60,436 nucleotides of DNA from Gnetum montanum (Eukaryota > Streptophyta > Gnetopsida > Gnetales > Gnetaceae). Both the position numbers and the translations under genes were made by a program. The stretch's first letter is position 1; each line of letters starts with the position of its first letter. The stretch is from the NCBI GenBank assembly GCA_015680685.1, contig MNCI01006016.1:915157-975592 (forward strand), read 5' to 3'. The notes below the pieces were generated by a model. The model searched no databases and was not told where the DNA came from. It saw nothing but the letters and a program-made list of their open reading frames with translations. Shown here piece after piece: positions 1-11,639 of the stretch.

Positions 1-220
1 GTAGCATAGAAGATAAGCCGAAAATACCAAAAAAATCACATACCTCAGACTTTCTTAACCATACACCGTGACACATACAAGCAAGCCTGGGAAGACAACG
101 AACGATTAACCCCAAGTGTTTCTTGTGGCGTTAAGGCATTTAGGCTGCGGAGTTCGACCGAATTGCGCGTGCACGCTCGTATTCGTATGGTGGAGTGTAG
201 GGGTACCTTGCCACTCATCA
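1..220 (+). repeat. 3' end of an Athila-like LTR (partial)
   Basis: The window opens inside an LTR of the TGATGA/CTCATCA family. The U5-like text ending in gtaggggtaccttgccactc and then ATCA at 220 matches the ends of the LTRs at 27088, 33601, 40303 and 60299. The sequence after 220 (ctaataaaaaaac) is not a primer-binding site, so this is a 3' LTR or a solo LTR in plus orientation. Its start lies outside the window. Confidence 0.75.
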
Positions 221-619
221 CTAATAAAAAAACATTGGTCATCAATGCATAACCACAAAATTCTATTCTTCTTCCATGCAAATAATATTGGAGTACCCTA
301 AGAAGTTATGCTAGAGTGAATCAAACCTTTCTCCATCAATTTCTATAACCAAATATTTAAATCCACAAACTCTACTAGTGTCATCCTATGTGGGGCTCTA
401 GTAAAAGGCTTTATGCTTAGCTATAACTCAATCTTGAACTCCATCTCTTACCTAGATGATAAACTAGAAAACTAAATCTGAAACACGTTAAGAGATTCAT
501 GTATCCCTAAAATATGCTCAAGCTCTATTGCCTCTAATCAATATACTAACACCATGTGATAGTTATTTCCTTTCTACAACATCTGTTGGATGACTCTAGA
601 AATTACCAAATATAGCTAA

Positions 620-1660
620 ATGAACTTAGAATGGGTCTAAATCTCTAACTACTTACCATTTTTACTCTATAACCTCAAGAGCTTCTACTGAAAGTCCATA
701 CTGATACTAAACTATGATAGCTAGTTCATATCTAAAATAACATCATAATCATCAAGATTCATCACATGTAGATCACTACTCAACTATCTCCACAGTAGCA
801 CCACTTGCATACCTCAATATATTTGATTCACCTAAGTCTCATGACCCCTAATATAATGCACCAATAACCTCAAATAAAAACCATGACATGGAAGAGCTAC
901 CCAATATATAGTAATAGGAGCTATGAATAAGTGACTTACACTAGGGTCATATAAAACTAACTTAGAATGTTTTAGGATATTACCTCTTATCTTCATAACA
1001 ATGTTGGGCTGCACATTCAACAACTAGTTCATCAAAGCATATACCTAGCCTTGGGCTCTTTGTCCTACCTATCATACTTCATCAGTCTATCTAGTAGGAG
1101 CTGCTCATCAACCTACAATAGGAGGTCTTTGACCACAACCTCTACATCAACTCCTACTTATGGTCTATTAGAGGTACTCCTTGGCCTATTTTTTTGGTTG
1201 ATCACATGCATAATAGTTTAAGTAGTTTCTCTAAACATATCCCAATTGATCATATTGAAAATATATAAGAGGGCCTCCATAATATATAGAAGGTGGAACA
1301 TCACTATATGCTAGATGTTTCCTGTCACCATCATAGTCACAATTGTCATGCCCACCACGAGCTTGCTTGGAGGACCTAGATCTCTTTTTAAATGATGGTG
1401 GTCCCTTCTTCTACCCCTTCTTATGCCATACTAAGGCTACATCATTAATCAAACTCCTCTTGAAATCCATGGCTATCTCATGTGCATCATGATAAGAAGT
1501 AAGGTGAAGAGGTAACACATGTTGATTTAGGATTAGATGAAGTTCTCTAATAAACCTATTTATCCTATCCTAAGTATCCATAGGAACTAAGTGAAACACC
1601 TTTTAAAAATTATTTATGAGTAACCTAAATAGTAAATCTTCCTTGATTTCAAAATTGGAA
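620..1660 (-). pseudogene. Chromovirus-type Ty3/gypsy gag-protease remnant
   Basis: Read on the minus strand, this stretch gives scattered gag and aspartic-protease similarity broken by many stops and frame changes. Near 720-770 the translation contains LDDYDVILDMN, which resembles the conserved chromovirus retropepsin motif (D-F-D-V-I-L-G-M-D-W-L). Near 1440-1610 it reads like the C-terminal part of a gag domain, followed by a basic Ser/Arg/Lys-rich stretch near 1330-1410. No RT is visible next to it. It is a dead fragment of a lineage different from the Athila-like elements elsewhere in the window. No start, stop or LTR could be assigned. Confidence 0.45.
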
Positions 1661-1699
1661 AAACTGAGAAGTTTTCAAAGCCCTATCTATGTAATTTAT

Positions 1700-3180
1700 T
1701 TGTACGTCCAAAGGAGAATTTAGGCATCAAAGCAACCCTATAAATTCATTTCGGAAGCTCACTTTGTGATCTTTTATTCTATTCAAAAACTCTCTCAAAT
1801 GTAATCTTAGCGTAAAATATAAATCTCTTGGCATGAATCTGTTCCAGCATATTTCTTATTCATAGCATATTTTGAAGAATACACTATGAAACATGCTACA
1901 AAAGTCAACATTGGAGAAGACAAGATTCCTAATTATGCTTAGCAACCTATCCAACTACTTAAGTGTTAAAAAAATTAACATGCTTTGAGCCTATATAATC
2001 TAGAAATGGTGCTCCAAAAGGTAGTTTCAAATACACTTAGGCAACCTTTCAGGAAAGAGAGAAGAGAACAACATGAATTAGTGATGCTGACCCTAAACCT
2101 TAATCTATATAAAATATATAACTTGAAGTAGCCCCTCCCAATAGGAGGATCTTGAAATAGCCACTTCCCATAGGAGGATCCTAGAGAAAAATTTCTTCAC
2201 AAGAGGAACTTAAGGCTAGCCAACAAGCTCTGCACATGGAATAGTTCTTCTACAACTTTTAAGAATAGCTTTGCCCTAGAGTTAGCTAGCACCCAAATAA
2301 ATTTTTTGATCAAAGTAGCCTTGAAGCCTCCTCCCCTACATCCAAGCATATGACATTTCTTGGTTCATTGTGCCTAGATATATACTCTCTAAACTTTGTG
2401 CATGCTTTAATATAAGTTTATAATATTTTTTCAATTATCTCTTTTATTCTAGTATTTAATTTTTTTCCTTTCATTTCTTCTTAAAGATCTATGGGATTGA
2501 CAAGTTTGTTGCATTTACACATGTTTTCTTTGTTTTGGTATGCATCAAGTTCATTATTCATCTATAAGTCCTTAGGTGATCGAGATCATCTAAGGCATCC
2601 TAGATTTGCTTCCTAGGCCCATGTATGTCTAGGAAGAAAACTTTTCTACAATGGAAAAGTCTTCAATCTTCCAACACTTGAATTTTTCCTTTGCTATAGT
2701 TTTTCTAGTGCTAAAGGGAGGATCCTTTAGCATTTTCTTATACTACCACTGTATTTCCCATCATTTAGTAAAACTTTCATGCCCTTTGTCTTATCTGTTT
2801 TGGCCTTCATTTTTACATTCTTCATCTAGTTACATTGCTCTATTCACAGTTTATGTTGCATAGCATAAATCTTTGATTATGCTCTCATGCTACACAATTA
2901 AGAATCCTCGCTTCACACCATGATCCCTTCTATTGAAAGTCCATTGTTACCCTATTTTTATTGTTCCTAAGAATCATGCTACATAAAATATGCCACTTGA
3001 ATCACACTACATCATCTATTCCCTAATAATCATGTTGTCATAATTACATTGTAATACATACACTATCTAATATTTCCCATTCATCTTACATGCCATTTCC
3101 TACTCATACTGCAACCTTCAGTTGTTAACCAATTGATAACTTGTTCTTCTTCTATTTTACCATATGTTATCATCAACATG
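1700..3180. other. AT-rich spacer, no gene recognised
   Basis: Only short frames are seen here, including a Phe/Ser/Leu-rich 70-residue frame at 2651-2863 with no recognisable motif. A short phrase (ataggaggatc) recurs near 2140-2180. The segment may be the untranslated leader of element D, which begins to show coding similarity after about 3180, but no LTR of D was identified. Confidence 0.3.
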
Positions 3181-5467
3181 ACAAGAAAATAATAGTCTCC
3201 TCATATCTATGATACCAAAGACCTTGCTATTATCGACCATCATCATTCCCTTATGTGTTTGGACAAAGATCCTACCTTTTTGAATATCACTAAAGATTTT
3301 TATATTTTATTTGTGCTAAACTATAAGCCATCCTATATATCCCATGCAAGGAACTTGAATCTAAGCATTAATATGAAGTAATCCATAGGAATGATAAGGA
3401 ATATATCACTTTCTCATATGACAAAAATGAACTCATAGACTTTTATATCAACATGTTAGTCCAACTTGTCAATGTTGATGAAGAAGTCATCAAGGACATG
3501 ATTCAATAACAAATTCAAGGTGACCTAGCTGATTTGAGTAGTTTCTTTGAAGCTAACTTGTAGATAGAAGAACCCCTACAAGATATAACCTCTAATGCTT
3601 TTACAATCAACTTATTTCAAAATTCCCCAGTCATCCCTCAAATTCCTTCTATCTCACTTGTCACATAAATGATTCATCAAATATCACATGTTAACACCAT
3701 TTTTACTATCATGCCTCCTATTTCTCTTATGAAAATTATGTCTCAGCCTCATTTAGCTTATCATTCTTAGTCTTCCTTTTCCATGCACCAACCTGTTGCA
3801 ACTATGAGTGTCATGTCTTCATAATTAAATTCTCATCTGTAGACATTATTCTCATTGTTTAACAATCCCTTCATTGCACCTATGCATTCCATATCATTTG
3901 CACCTTAGCTAGCTTTCCAAAGATTTCCTACCATATTTGTTCTAGCATCTATTCAACCTACTGAAATTCGTCAAGTTCTGGATGAAGCTTTTCAAATGTT
4001 ACAGGATCTCTTTGAGGAACTATGAGAACTTAAGGCTAGTACATCTCAAACTATTAAAATAATGGATTATTACTAGGATGCTATCATTAGCTCAGATGTA
4101 TCACACATATGCTTTCCAACCAAAGTTCCCATCTCAAATTTTAGGAAGTATAATGATGAAGGAGATCCTAATGCTCATTTGGTCATCTTTCACTCCAAAT
4201 GTCACTTCTTGTAATCTTGGTGTTATACAATATTACAAGTATTCAATATATCTCTAACGGGTAAAGCCTTGGATTGGTATCGTTCATTACCTAGGAATTC
4301 CATCAAATCCCTAGATGACCAAATCTTCTAGTTTGTTAATCACTTCAAATATAACTTGAACTTGGATACTACACTAGATTAGCTTATGAGGGTGAGAAAA
4401 AATTCTCTAGAACCAATTCATAAGTTTATTCAAACATGGAATTTAACCCTAAAAAAAATTCCTAAGCTCATCTTTGAGATTCACTTGTTGACCATCTTTA
4501 AGGGAGACATCAATGATTTCATCAAGTCTAAGCTTTACTACCTAAATCCACACACACTTGGTCAAGCAGTTCAATAGATCAAGAAAACTGAAGAACTCGT
4601 TGAGACTAGTAATGATCTAGCCTACATATCCTACAAGAGCCAACATGCTAAAAAAGATAAAGATAAGGCTAAGCAATAAGCAACACATACAACTATAGCT
4701 ACTATAGCTAAAAACTCTAAACAAGAATACCAATCACAACACCAAAATACCACAACCATAATCATCACTAATCAATGCTTTTTATTTCCATCCAACTGTT
4801 AGCCTCCTACAAACAAGGCTCAATTTTGAACACAAAGCCCAGTCTAAGTATAATAAATTTCCCATGAAACCATATGAACTTCCAAATCAATTTTTTAAAA
4901 ATAGTTTCATTCAACATAATCAATTATTTGAAAATGCTAGAAAAAGATACGATCGTCTTTGCGAATTAGCTCAAGATACCAATGTGGCCACCAAAGATGA
5001 CCCATTGCTACCTAAGTACTTTTTTCTAGACAAACTTTGTCATTATCATTAATTACCAAGTCATGAGATTGATTTTTGCCTAGCCCTAAAGGACGATTTG
5101 CAAAAAATTATTAATAATAGAGAACTCATACTAGATGAATCCAACCCTATTAGGGGTCAGAACTAGAGTATGCAGGTGTTCAAGGACCCTCCAAATGCTA
5201 GCAATGATCCTTATACAATATTGATATTTTTTGAGATGGGTAAGTCCATCACACCTAAGAAACCTTTTATGTTTCAAACATCTCATGTCAACTCAAGATC
5301 CTAGATATTATCATTAGAACCTAAAAAGCCTTTCATCATTAGAATACTACCCCATAAGGGTACTGCCAACAACTTTTGCACAATCCCAATAAATAATTGT
5401 GGCTTCTCCAACTACCAAAGAACCTTTTATTGTCTAAATATACCTAATCTATATTACCATTGCTAGG
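3180..5467 (+). pseudogene. Element D: degenerate Ty3/gypsy gag, first fragment
   Basis: This is the oldest identifiable element on the left side. The plus-strand translation between about 4090 and 4680 follows the Retrotrans_gag pattern: a GDPNAHL motif, a KALDWYRSLP motif, then a long helical section in the open stretch 4386-4577. A Lys-rich segment (4620-4680) follows, and then more open sequence (4864-5052) that probably belongs to the gag-protease linker. Stops interrupt every part, so it cannot be translated as one protein. It stops exactly at the CTAGG target duplication of element C (5463-5467) and resumes at 18397. Gag proteins package the element RNA in cytoplasmic particles; that role is family knowledge. 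Confidence 0.55.
5463..5467 (+). repeat. Target-site duplication of element C, left copy (CTAGG)
   Basis: CTAGG precedes the LTR start TGATGAG at 5468. The same five bases follow the other LTR end at 18392-18396. Five-base duplications are the norm for Ty3/gypsy integrases. The right copy directly resumes the host text. Confidence 0.85.
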
Positions 5468-6353
5468 TGATGAGCGGCTAAGTACCCCTACGCCCAACCA
5501 TACGAATCACAGGCATTCACATGCGACTCGGTCGAATTTCGTAGACTATAAGCACTTAACATACACCAGACTCTAACCAGTGAAACCTTGGGTTAGAACG
5601 GTCGTTTCCTTTCTAATCTCACTTGTGATGTTATGTTCGCGATGGTTAAGTGAGATTAAGACTAATGATTTTTATAGCTTTTTACTTATCTTTTGGCGGC
5701 TAATTAAGGTATGAAAAGTAAGGAATAAACTATTATCTAATCTATAATTATCCTAGCTTGTAATCTAACTATTCCTAGCATAAGTATTTGATCCCATCTT
5801 CCGAGCATGTTCTGAGCATCTCCTAACACTTCTGGGTTACTAGACGTTAAGCATCACTATTCGAGATGGTCGTACTTATGGCCTTTACGAACTACGAATG
5901 AGCAATAGTAATTAAGATAACAATAATAGAAACTTAATTAATTAACAGGTAATTAACAAAGCATAAACATATTAAACTACTAGATGCATAAAATAGCTAA
6001 GCCCAAATGCTACAAGGAATGCTTGAATAGTTTATCTTTATTGTTGTCACGCCAATGGGCTCAGATACATCAACGCTTGAATAAAGAGCTAATCATTTTT
6101 CTTACACCTGTAGCAAGCACTTGGAAAATATTCTATCTCCTATGGGAACAAACTACAANGAGCACTTGGAAAATATTCTATCTCCTACGGGAACAAACTA
6201 CAAGATCTTCACTACAACTAACTGAAAGGTACCTAAATGAGGCAGAAGGCCCTCTTATTTATAGGCTGAAATAGGCTCCGCATAAACGGGGCCACGTCAA
6301 TGCGGTCGTGTATACATGACCTAGTCGACACATCGACTAATGACACTTAATCA
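5468..6353 (-). repeat. 3' LTR of element C
   Basis: It begins TGATGAG and ends TTAATCA on the plus strand. It matches 17671-18391 over most of its length (for example gtgatgttatgttcgcgatg at 5628 and 17671). On the minus strand a TATA box (TATAAATA) lies at 6263-6256, which would start the R region. A single N at 6159 is flanked by two nearly identical copies of about 43 bases, which the other LTR has only once. Confidence 0.85.
6256..6263 (-). promoter_or_regulatory. TATA box of element C, 3' LTR
   Basis: TATAAATA on the minus strand. The same octamer occurs in the 5' LTR copy at 18287-18280 and at the equivalent place in LTRs A, B, E, F, G and I. Confidence 0.6.
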
Positions 6354-6370
6354 TACCCCCACAACTGAGT
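6354..6370 (-). promoter_or_regulatory. Polypurine tract of element C
   Basis: On the minus strand, a purine-rich tract ending GTGGGGGTA directly abuts the 3' LTR start. It is preceded by a CAAGGATGAGTTTT phrase. The same arrangement precedes the 3' LTRs of A (42883-42898), B (39291-39303) and G (22490-22519). In LTR elements this site primes plus-strand DNA synthesis. Confidence 0.7.
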
Positions 6371-6593
6371 AAAAACTCATCCTTGAGTTACTCTGCAAAT
6401 TGGAAGGTATGGATTCTTATTTACAACACACATGACTAAACACACACATGACACAACATTAATTTGACCAAGTGTCCAAGTTATAGAGAAGGAAAGATTA
6501 CAAAAATGGTGGTGTTCAGAGATAGAATTGAACACCTCGCTGGTCCTGGAGTCTCTACCGTATAGAATGATGCACAAAATTTGTTGAAGAAGG

Positions 6594-9444
6594 TCACATC
6601 ATCCCTGGGGGTAGTGGTTTCGATGGACCTTCTCCAGCCTCTGGCCCATGTGTTGGTGGTAGCACAGATGACTGCCCTGTGGCAGCTGCAACTTCTAGAG
6701 GCAACCAGAAAGCCTCCAAGAGAGCCCTCATCTTTTCTTTTTTGCTTCTAGGGTTGTTCACAGTCTAGGCAGCTTCTCCAATGTCTGCTGGAACTAGAAC
6801 TTCCCAAAGGCATGGCAGCGCTGGGAAGAGTTCTTTGAGGTTGATAAACCAGGCTATGAACTGCTTTCGTTCGATGTCAAATGCTCGGATTGATGCCTGC
6901 AGTTGCTAGTAATCATTCATTTGATGGCCCAGGTTCTCCGTGACTGTATGTTGTCCTTCAAATTGCGTGCGAAGAACCTCAAGTTCCACGTTTGCTGTTT
7001 CCAGCTTTTTCTTTGTTACCTTATGTGCCTGGAACTCACCCTTGTATAGGGAATATGAGGTGGCCACTTTCCTTTCCAAATCTGACCGCGATCTCCAGAC
7101 TGTGAGCATAGCTAGGTTTGCATATCGAAGGTTGGTGAGCTTCATATATTCTGGCATCTCCTCAATCTGCAGGTCCCTAAGGTAGAATTCAGCTTGATTG
7201 TAGTCATTCAACCCATCAAAGATAGGTTGCCATACTTCACCTCCCTCTCGAAGCTGCTGGAATGCTTGGTTCATTTTGGCCTTTGCGACTTGAATATGCT
7301 TTTCATTCACTTCTTTCTGTAACCCCACTTGGTCCCTATAATGATTTTTGATGTTTTCAGATTTCAGGGCCTCATTTTTCCAAGTGGAGATTTCAATTGT
7401 AGACTTCTGTTGCAATGCCCGAACCTCCTCCATTGATAGATTTTGATTTTCAGCAGCCAAACTTCTCACGTCAGTGTTCACCCTGGCTAGTTCTTCCTGC
7501 TATTGGTGGATAAAATTTTTCATATGTTCATTTTCTGCACCAACATTGTGTATGATGAACCTCCACGGTCAATCGCACGTTCTCCTAGCGAACCTCTACC
7601 AAGTCCTTGTCTAAGAGATATGCTCGAACGTTTACCAAGGACTTGTCGAAGATCACCGTTTCTTGCACATCCTCAACAATCTGAAGTTTGAGTTGAAGCT
7701 ATTAAAAAGCTTCATCTCTAGTGATTGCATGGTCGAGAATGGCTAGATCGGCAAGCTGGGCTCTTAATTAGGCTACTTCCGTTGCCAAGCGTTGACAAGC
7801 GACTTGGGCAGCGTCAAGTTGCCCTTCCAAAATAAGGCTCTTGCCCCTTGCCAAGAGTAGCTCTAACTGGGTTGCAGTAATGTTGTCTAGAAGGTCTAAG
7901 ACATCCGAAAGCAATTGCCTAGTTCCCACCAGTTAGTCCAACAACTCCTCGTGTTGGGCTACATCAATTTTGTTACGCGAAGTTCCGGCAGATGCTTATA
8001 CATCTTTTAGTCCATGAATGTTTGGTACAGGTGCTGTTGATGCATTCAGGGTCATAGAAATTGTGTTAGCAACCACTTCGGCTGCAGTCTCCTATCCTTG
8101 GTGCTGCATCACCAAGACTGTTGCCCCTTGACCATCCTTCAAGCATACCGAAAAGGTAGCAGCTTTCCCAGAGATTTCAGGAAATAATTGTCGGGTTGAT
8201 ACTATTACCTCTTGAACACTAGGATCTATCCTTGCTAGTACTTGCTCTTGGGCTACAGAGAACATCGACCCTACCCCTTCAAGTAAGCTCACTGATCGAG
8301 CCACTTGCTCCAAGTGGCTCATGGTAGGGCAATGGACCGAAGGGTCTTCTCCTCCATTGGTCCTACTAGATTACTCTTGCTAGCTCAAGAGCGTTTCCCG
8401 GATTTCGTGGATGTGTTCTACTATGGTCTGCAAACCCGACTGTGTTGTTTGTGAAGGTTGTGGAGGTGGTTGCTACTCCTCCTCTATCTATGTGGCAGCA
8501 AGAGTTTTATCCTTCATCATTTCTCGCCATGAGGTAATTGGGGCACACCGGATTACATCATTGGAATACCGTGCTATCCCTGCCCATTTGCACAACTTTC
8601 GGATTAGGTAGGGAAAGGGGAGAGCTCATCTTCCACATTTTTTCTCAGTGAACCTCTTTTCAATTTCCAAGAACAGCAGCTATGGAAGACTCATTTGGAA
8701 TTTCCCACTCAAGGTGGCACATGCACGGGCAGAGAAGGCCATGAATTTTTTGGGTCTTACCATTGGGTTCAAGTGGTAAGATGCGATCTTTGAGTACATC
8801 CTCTCCGTCGTGGTCAAGGAGTCGAATTCCTTGCACTCTACCCTGTAGTACCATTTGGTCTATTCTACCTTTACCTCTGGATCGGCCTGCTTTGGGATTT
8901 CCACCACATCTGCCCCAATCTCAGGCAACCCCAAAGCCTGCACTATCACCTTCGAATAGTAAGAGACATAAATGTATTTGATTCTTACTCTAGACCCTAG
9001 TTGTCGATTCGTCTAGAAGAGATAGGTCTCTCCTAAGTACCATTCACCACTGGTTGTGATGATTGGCCACATTGGAGAGTGTTGCAGTTGGACCCTCACT
9101 TCTTCTAGCGTGTTCTCGAGGAATGGTCCAAAATTTAGCTCTTGAAGGACAACTCGCTGCAGCTTGCGTAGCGTGATAGCATCAAGGCAAGCTTGGGTCT
9201 TGATGACCTCAAGCCATGATGATATCCCAGGAGTCTCATCCCCTTATGATTGCTCGTTGGGAATCTCCTCTTTGGGAATCTAATGGAAAGATTCTGCATC
9301 AAGTCCCTCACGGAGAGGGCCAATTGCATGAGAGCCCTCTGCATGCTCTGGCAGTTACACTCCTCATCCCCTTCCCATCCATGGGCGCTTGTCCCTTGGC
9401 TGTGATGATCCTTCACCCCTCAAGTGCCTTGGTTTGAGTGCCAT
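6594..9444 (-). pseudogene. Extra large ORF of element C: domain plus coiled coil, env-like position, broken
   Basis: Sense to element C, from an ATG at 9444-9442 to a stop at 6596-6594, is a near-continuous coding stretch of about 950 codons with several stops and frame changes. The N-terminal third (about 9190-8530) reads as a globular region, with GEWYLGETYLF near the middle and a later LPFPYLIRKLCKWAGI segment. This resembles the 'putative plant transposon protein' domain seen in many plant predictions; the match is from memory and unverified. From about 8320 to 6600 it is rich in Glu, Lys, Leu, Ala and Gln, with heptad-like spacing (best open section 7481-6906, 191 codons), so a long coiled coil is likely. 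A TATA-like site lies just upstream. Athila elements often carry an env-like ORF here; no signal peptide or clear membrane segment was seen, so the role is unknown. Confidence 0.5.
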
Positions 9445-9498
9445 CTACAATCAAACATAACCACCAATTAGATTGTGCATAAGTAGCTCAAGATGGTC

Positions 9499-9504
9499 TT
9501 TATA
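9499..9504 (-). promoter_or_regulatory. Possible TATA box upstream of the extra ORF of element C
   Basis: TATAAA on the minus strand, about 55 bases before the ATG at 9444. It lies downstream (sense) of a repeat array that resembles LTR U3 sequence. The placement would suit an internal promoter, but a single TATAAA is weak evidence. Confidence 0.25.
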
Positions 9505-9814
9505 CACCTTCTCAGTTTGACCAAGTTATGTTGTTGGCATAGGCATTCCTTTAAGTCTCATGGAGTGTTAATTTATGGGTTAGAACCAAAGTTTTCATAA
9601 TTAACTAACTAATTAATTAATTAATTAATTACACATAGGCATCTCCCCCCATGACTGAGAGCATACCTCTGGTTGCTTAAAAGGGCAGGGATCAGTTGAT
9701 GCGGACACGCGATGGAAAGGGTTAGGCAGAAAAAATGGTAAAATATTCCCTTAATTTGGATTCCAAATGATGAAAATTTCAAAGCACAACAGGTGTATAC
9801 ATAGGGGTTAGGCG

Positions 9815-9990
9815 CTACATCGATGGGGCCGCATATATGCAGCCGCGTATATGCAGGGGCTACGTATATGGGGCTGCGTATATGTGGCCGCGTATATGCA
9901 GGGGCTGTGTATCCGGGGCCATGTATATGCGATCGTGTATATGTAGAGGCTGCGTATACGAGGCCCCATATACGTAGGGGTGTTTACCCG
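9815..9990 (-). repeat. Short tandem array, GTATATG/GGGGC modules, inside element C
   Basis: About eight degenerate modules of 18-24 bases alternate a CGTATATG-type palindromic core with GGGGC. The same vocabulary (ggccgcatatacgcggcc, ccccatatatgtggcccc) occurs in the U3 of C itself (18330-18362) and of solo LTR E (18920-18945). The apparent open frames across it on both strands are products of the repeat. Confidence 0.65.
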
Positions 9991-11639
9991 TTGACCAGCA
10001 TTGACCAACTCAAAAAAAGCCCAAAATGATGAATTTGAAACACCAAATTGGGGCTGTTAAAGCGTGTAAGAGGCTCGGTCATGGCTGAGGACAAGAGGAG
10101 GGGAACCAGGGCTTGAAAAAAAGTCAAAAATAGGAGAACATGACTCAAAAATAACTCTGTGGGAAAGAAATCGAACGATGAAACCTAAAAACTAGTCAAC
10201 CACGAAATCCAAAGGATGGGAGGCTTAACAAGTGGGACCAAGGAGATGCAAGTGGGTCCTCCCCATAGCAGGCAATAGCCGTAGTAGCCCCTACATAACC
10301 CCAACACCAGGGTCTGTGGGCCCTGGGGCCAAGAAATGGTGTTTTCCAGTTAAGACTCCAACCTAAGAGATCTCGCCAGGGCATGGAAAGCCCATGGAAA
10401 TCACGACGAATTGTCACAACATAAGACAGGCAATGAGGTGAGTTATGGAGAAAATTGGGTCAAGAGAGAGAGAGACAAGAAAATGGAATTCCGATCGTCA
10501 GTCACATGAAACCCCATGTGCTATTGTGGTTAAGTGACCTGGTAGAACCTATCCTAAGGTCAGACCCAAAACCAGCTGCATGCAGTGACATCGCAACAAT
10601 AGACGAAGCCCCAACCATCCCCCAAGGAAGCAGGAATGCACCCACAGATAACCACCACTCCAACAAACATGAGAGGAAGGAAGTGAAATAGGACAAAGTT
10701 AGAGGGGACCAAGGAAGTCCCATAACTAGTGCTTGTGGCCCGTGAGAGGCGGTATAAGGGGTGTGCTTTGAATTCCCACATAGTGATTTGTTTGTTTTTT
10801 CTTTTCTTTTTCGGGGGAACCACACCATGCAAAGACCCATGCGTGTTCACATGCATTTGACCAAGGGGTTTGCTTTGAATCCTCATGTTTATTTCTTTTC
10901 TTTTGTCTTTTTTCTGTTTCTTCTTTTCTTTTCTTTTCTTTTGAATCTTTCGGTGAGGACCGCCCCATGCAAGGTCGAACTACCTAGAAGCTTCCTTGGA
11001 GAGAAGGACGTGGAGCGGTAGGAAATCCATAAGGACATACCAGCAACCCAGGGGACAAAATAGAGTGAAAAATATTTCATTCCCCTTGAAGTCACACCCA
11101 GTTTAAATGACTGGGTCATCCCTGAGTCTGGGAATGATACAAGTCACACATTAATTATAATGTTTTTAAGTGAAGGGGTTGCACGTTCTCAACAGAAGGA
11201 AAACCATGGAGTGGGTTAATGGGTGGATGACGTGAACTCATTGCCAATGTTATGAACAAAAAATAGATGTAAAGTCCAAAGATAACCATGCGAGAGCGGG
11301 AACCAGACAACTAGGTGAACTAGTGTACATTACCCATCATAATGAAAACCATCCACGCCAGACATCTGAAGATAATACGACGACGTATTAGCAATTACGC
11401 GAAAAATGAAACATACACAAAGAAATGAAAAATAATTAAAGAAAGGAAAAAATGTACAAAGAATTTGAAAATGTATGAATGATGGTGAAAAAAAAAAGGT
11501 GTAAAATAAAAAATTTCAAAATAGTGAGGGGTGTAGTGAAATGGATCAGCAAGGATGACGATCTCCCCCATGACTGGGTGGAAAGGAAGAGACACGAAAA
11601 ATGGAGCGAGGTTGTCCTAGTGATGACGAGTCGGTTGCA

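Noticed and set aside
2651-2863. 70-residue hydrophobic frame
   Set aside because: No motif, no context; likely chance in AT-rich leader sequence.
5984-6274. 96-residue plus-strand frame inside LTR C (and 18054-18245)
   Set aside because: It runs antisense through LTR sequence and across the N-flanked artefact duplication.
9808-10029. Tyr/Gly/Pro/Arg-rich frames on both strands
   Set aside because: Product of the short GTATATG/GGGGC tandem array in element C.
10196-11119. Several overlapping frames of 70-112 residues in the post-pol region of C
   Set aside because: They overlap on both strands in low-complexity, duplicated pyrimidine-rich DNA and match no family.
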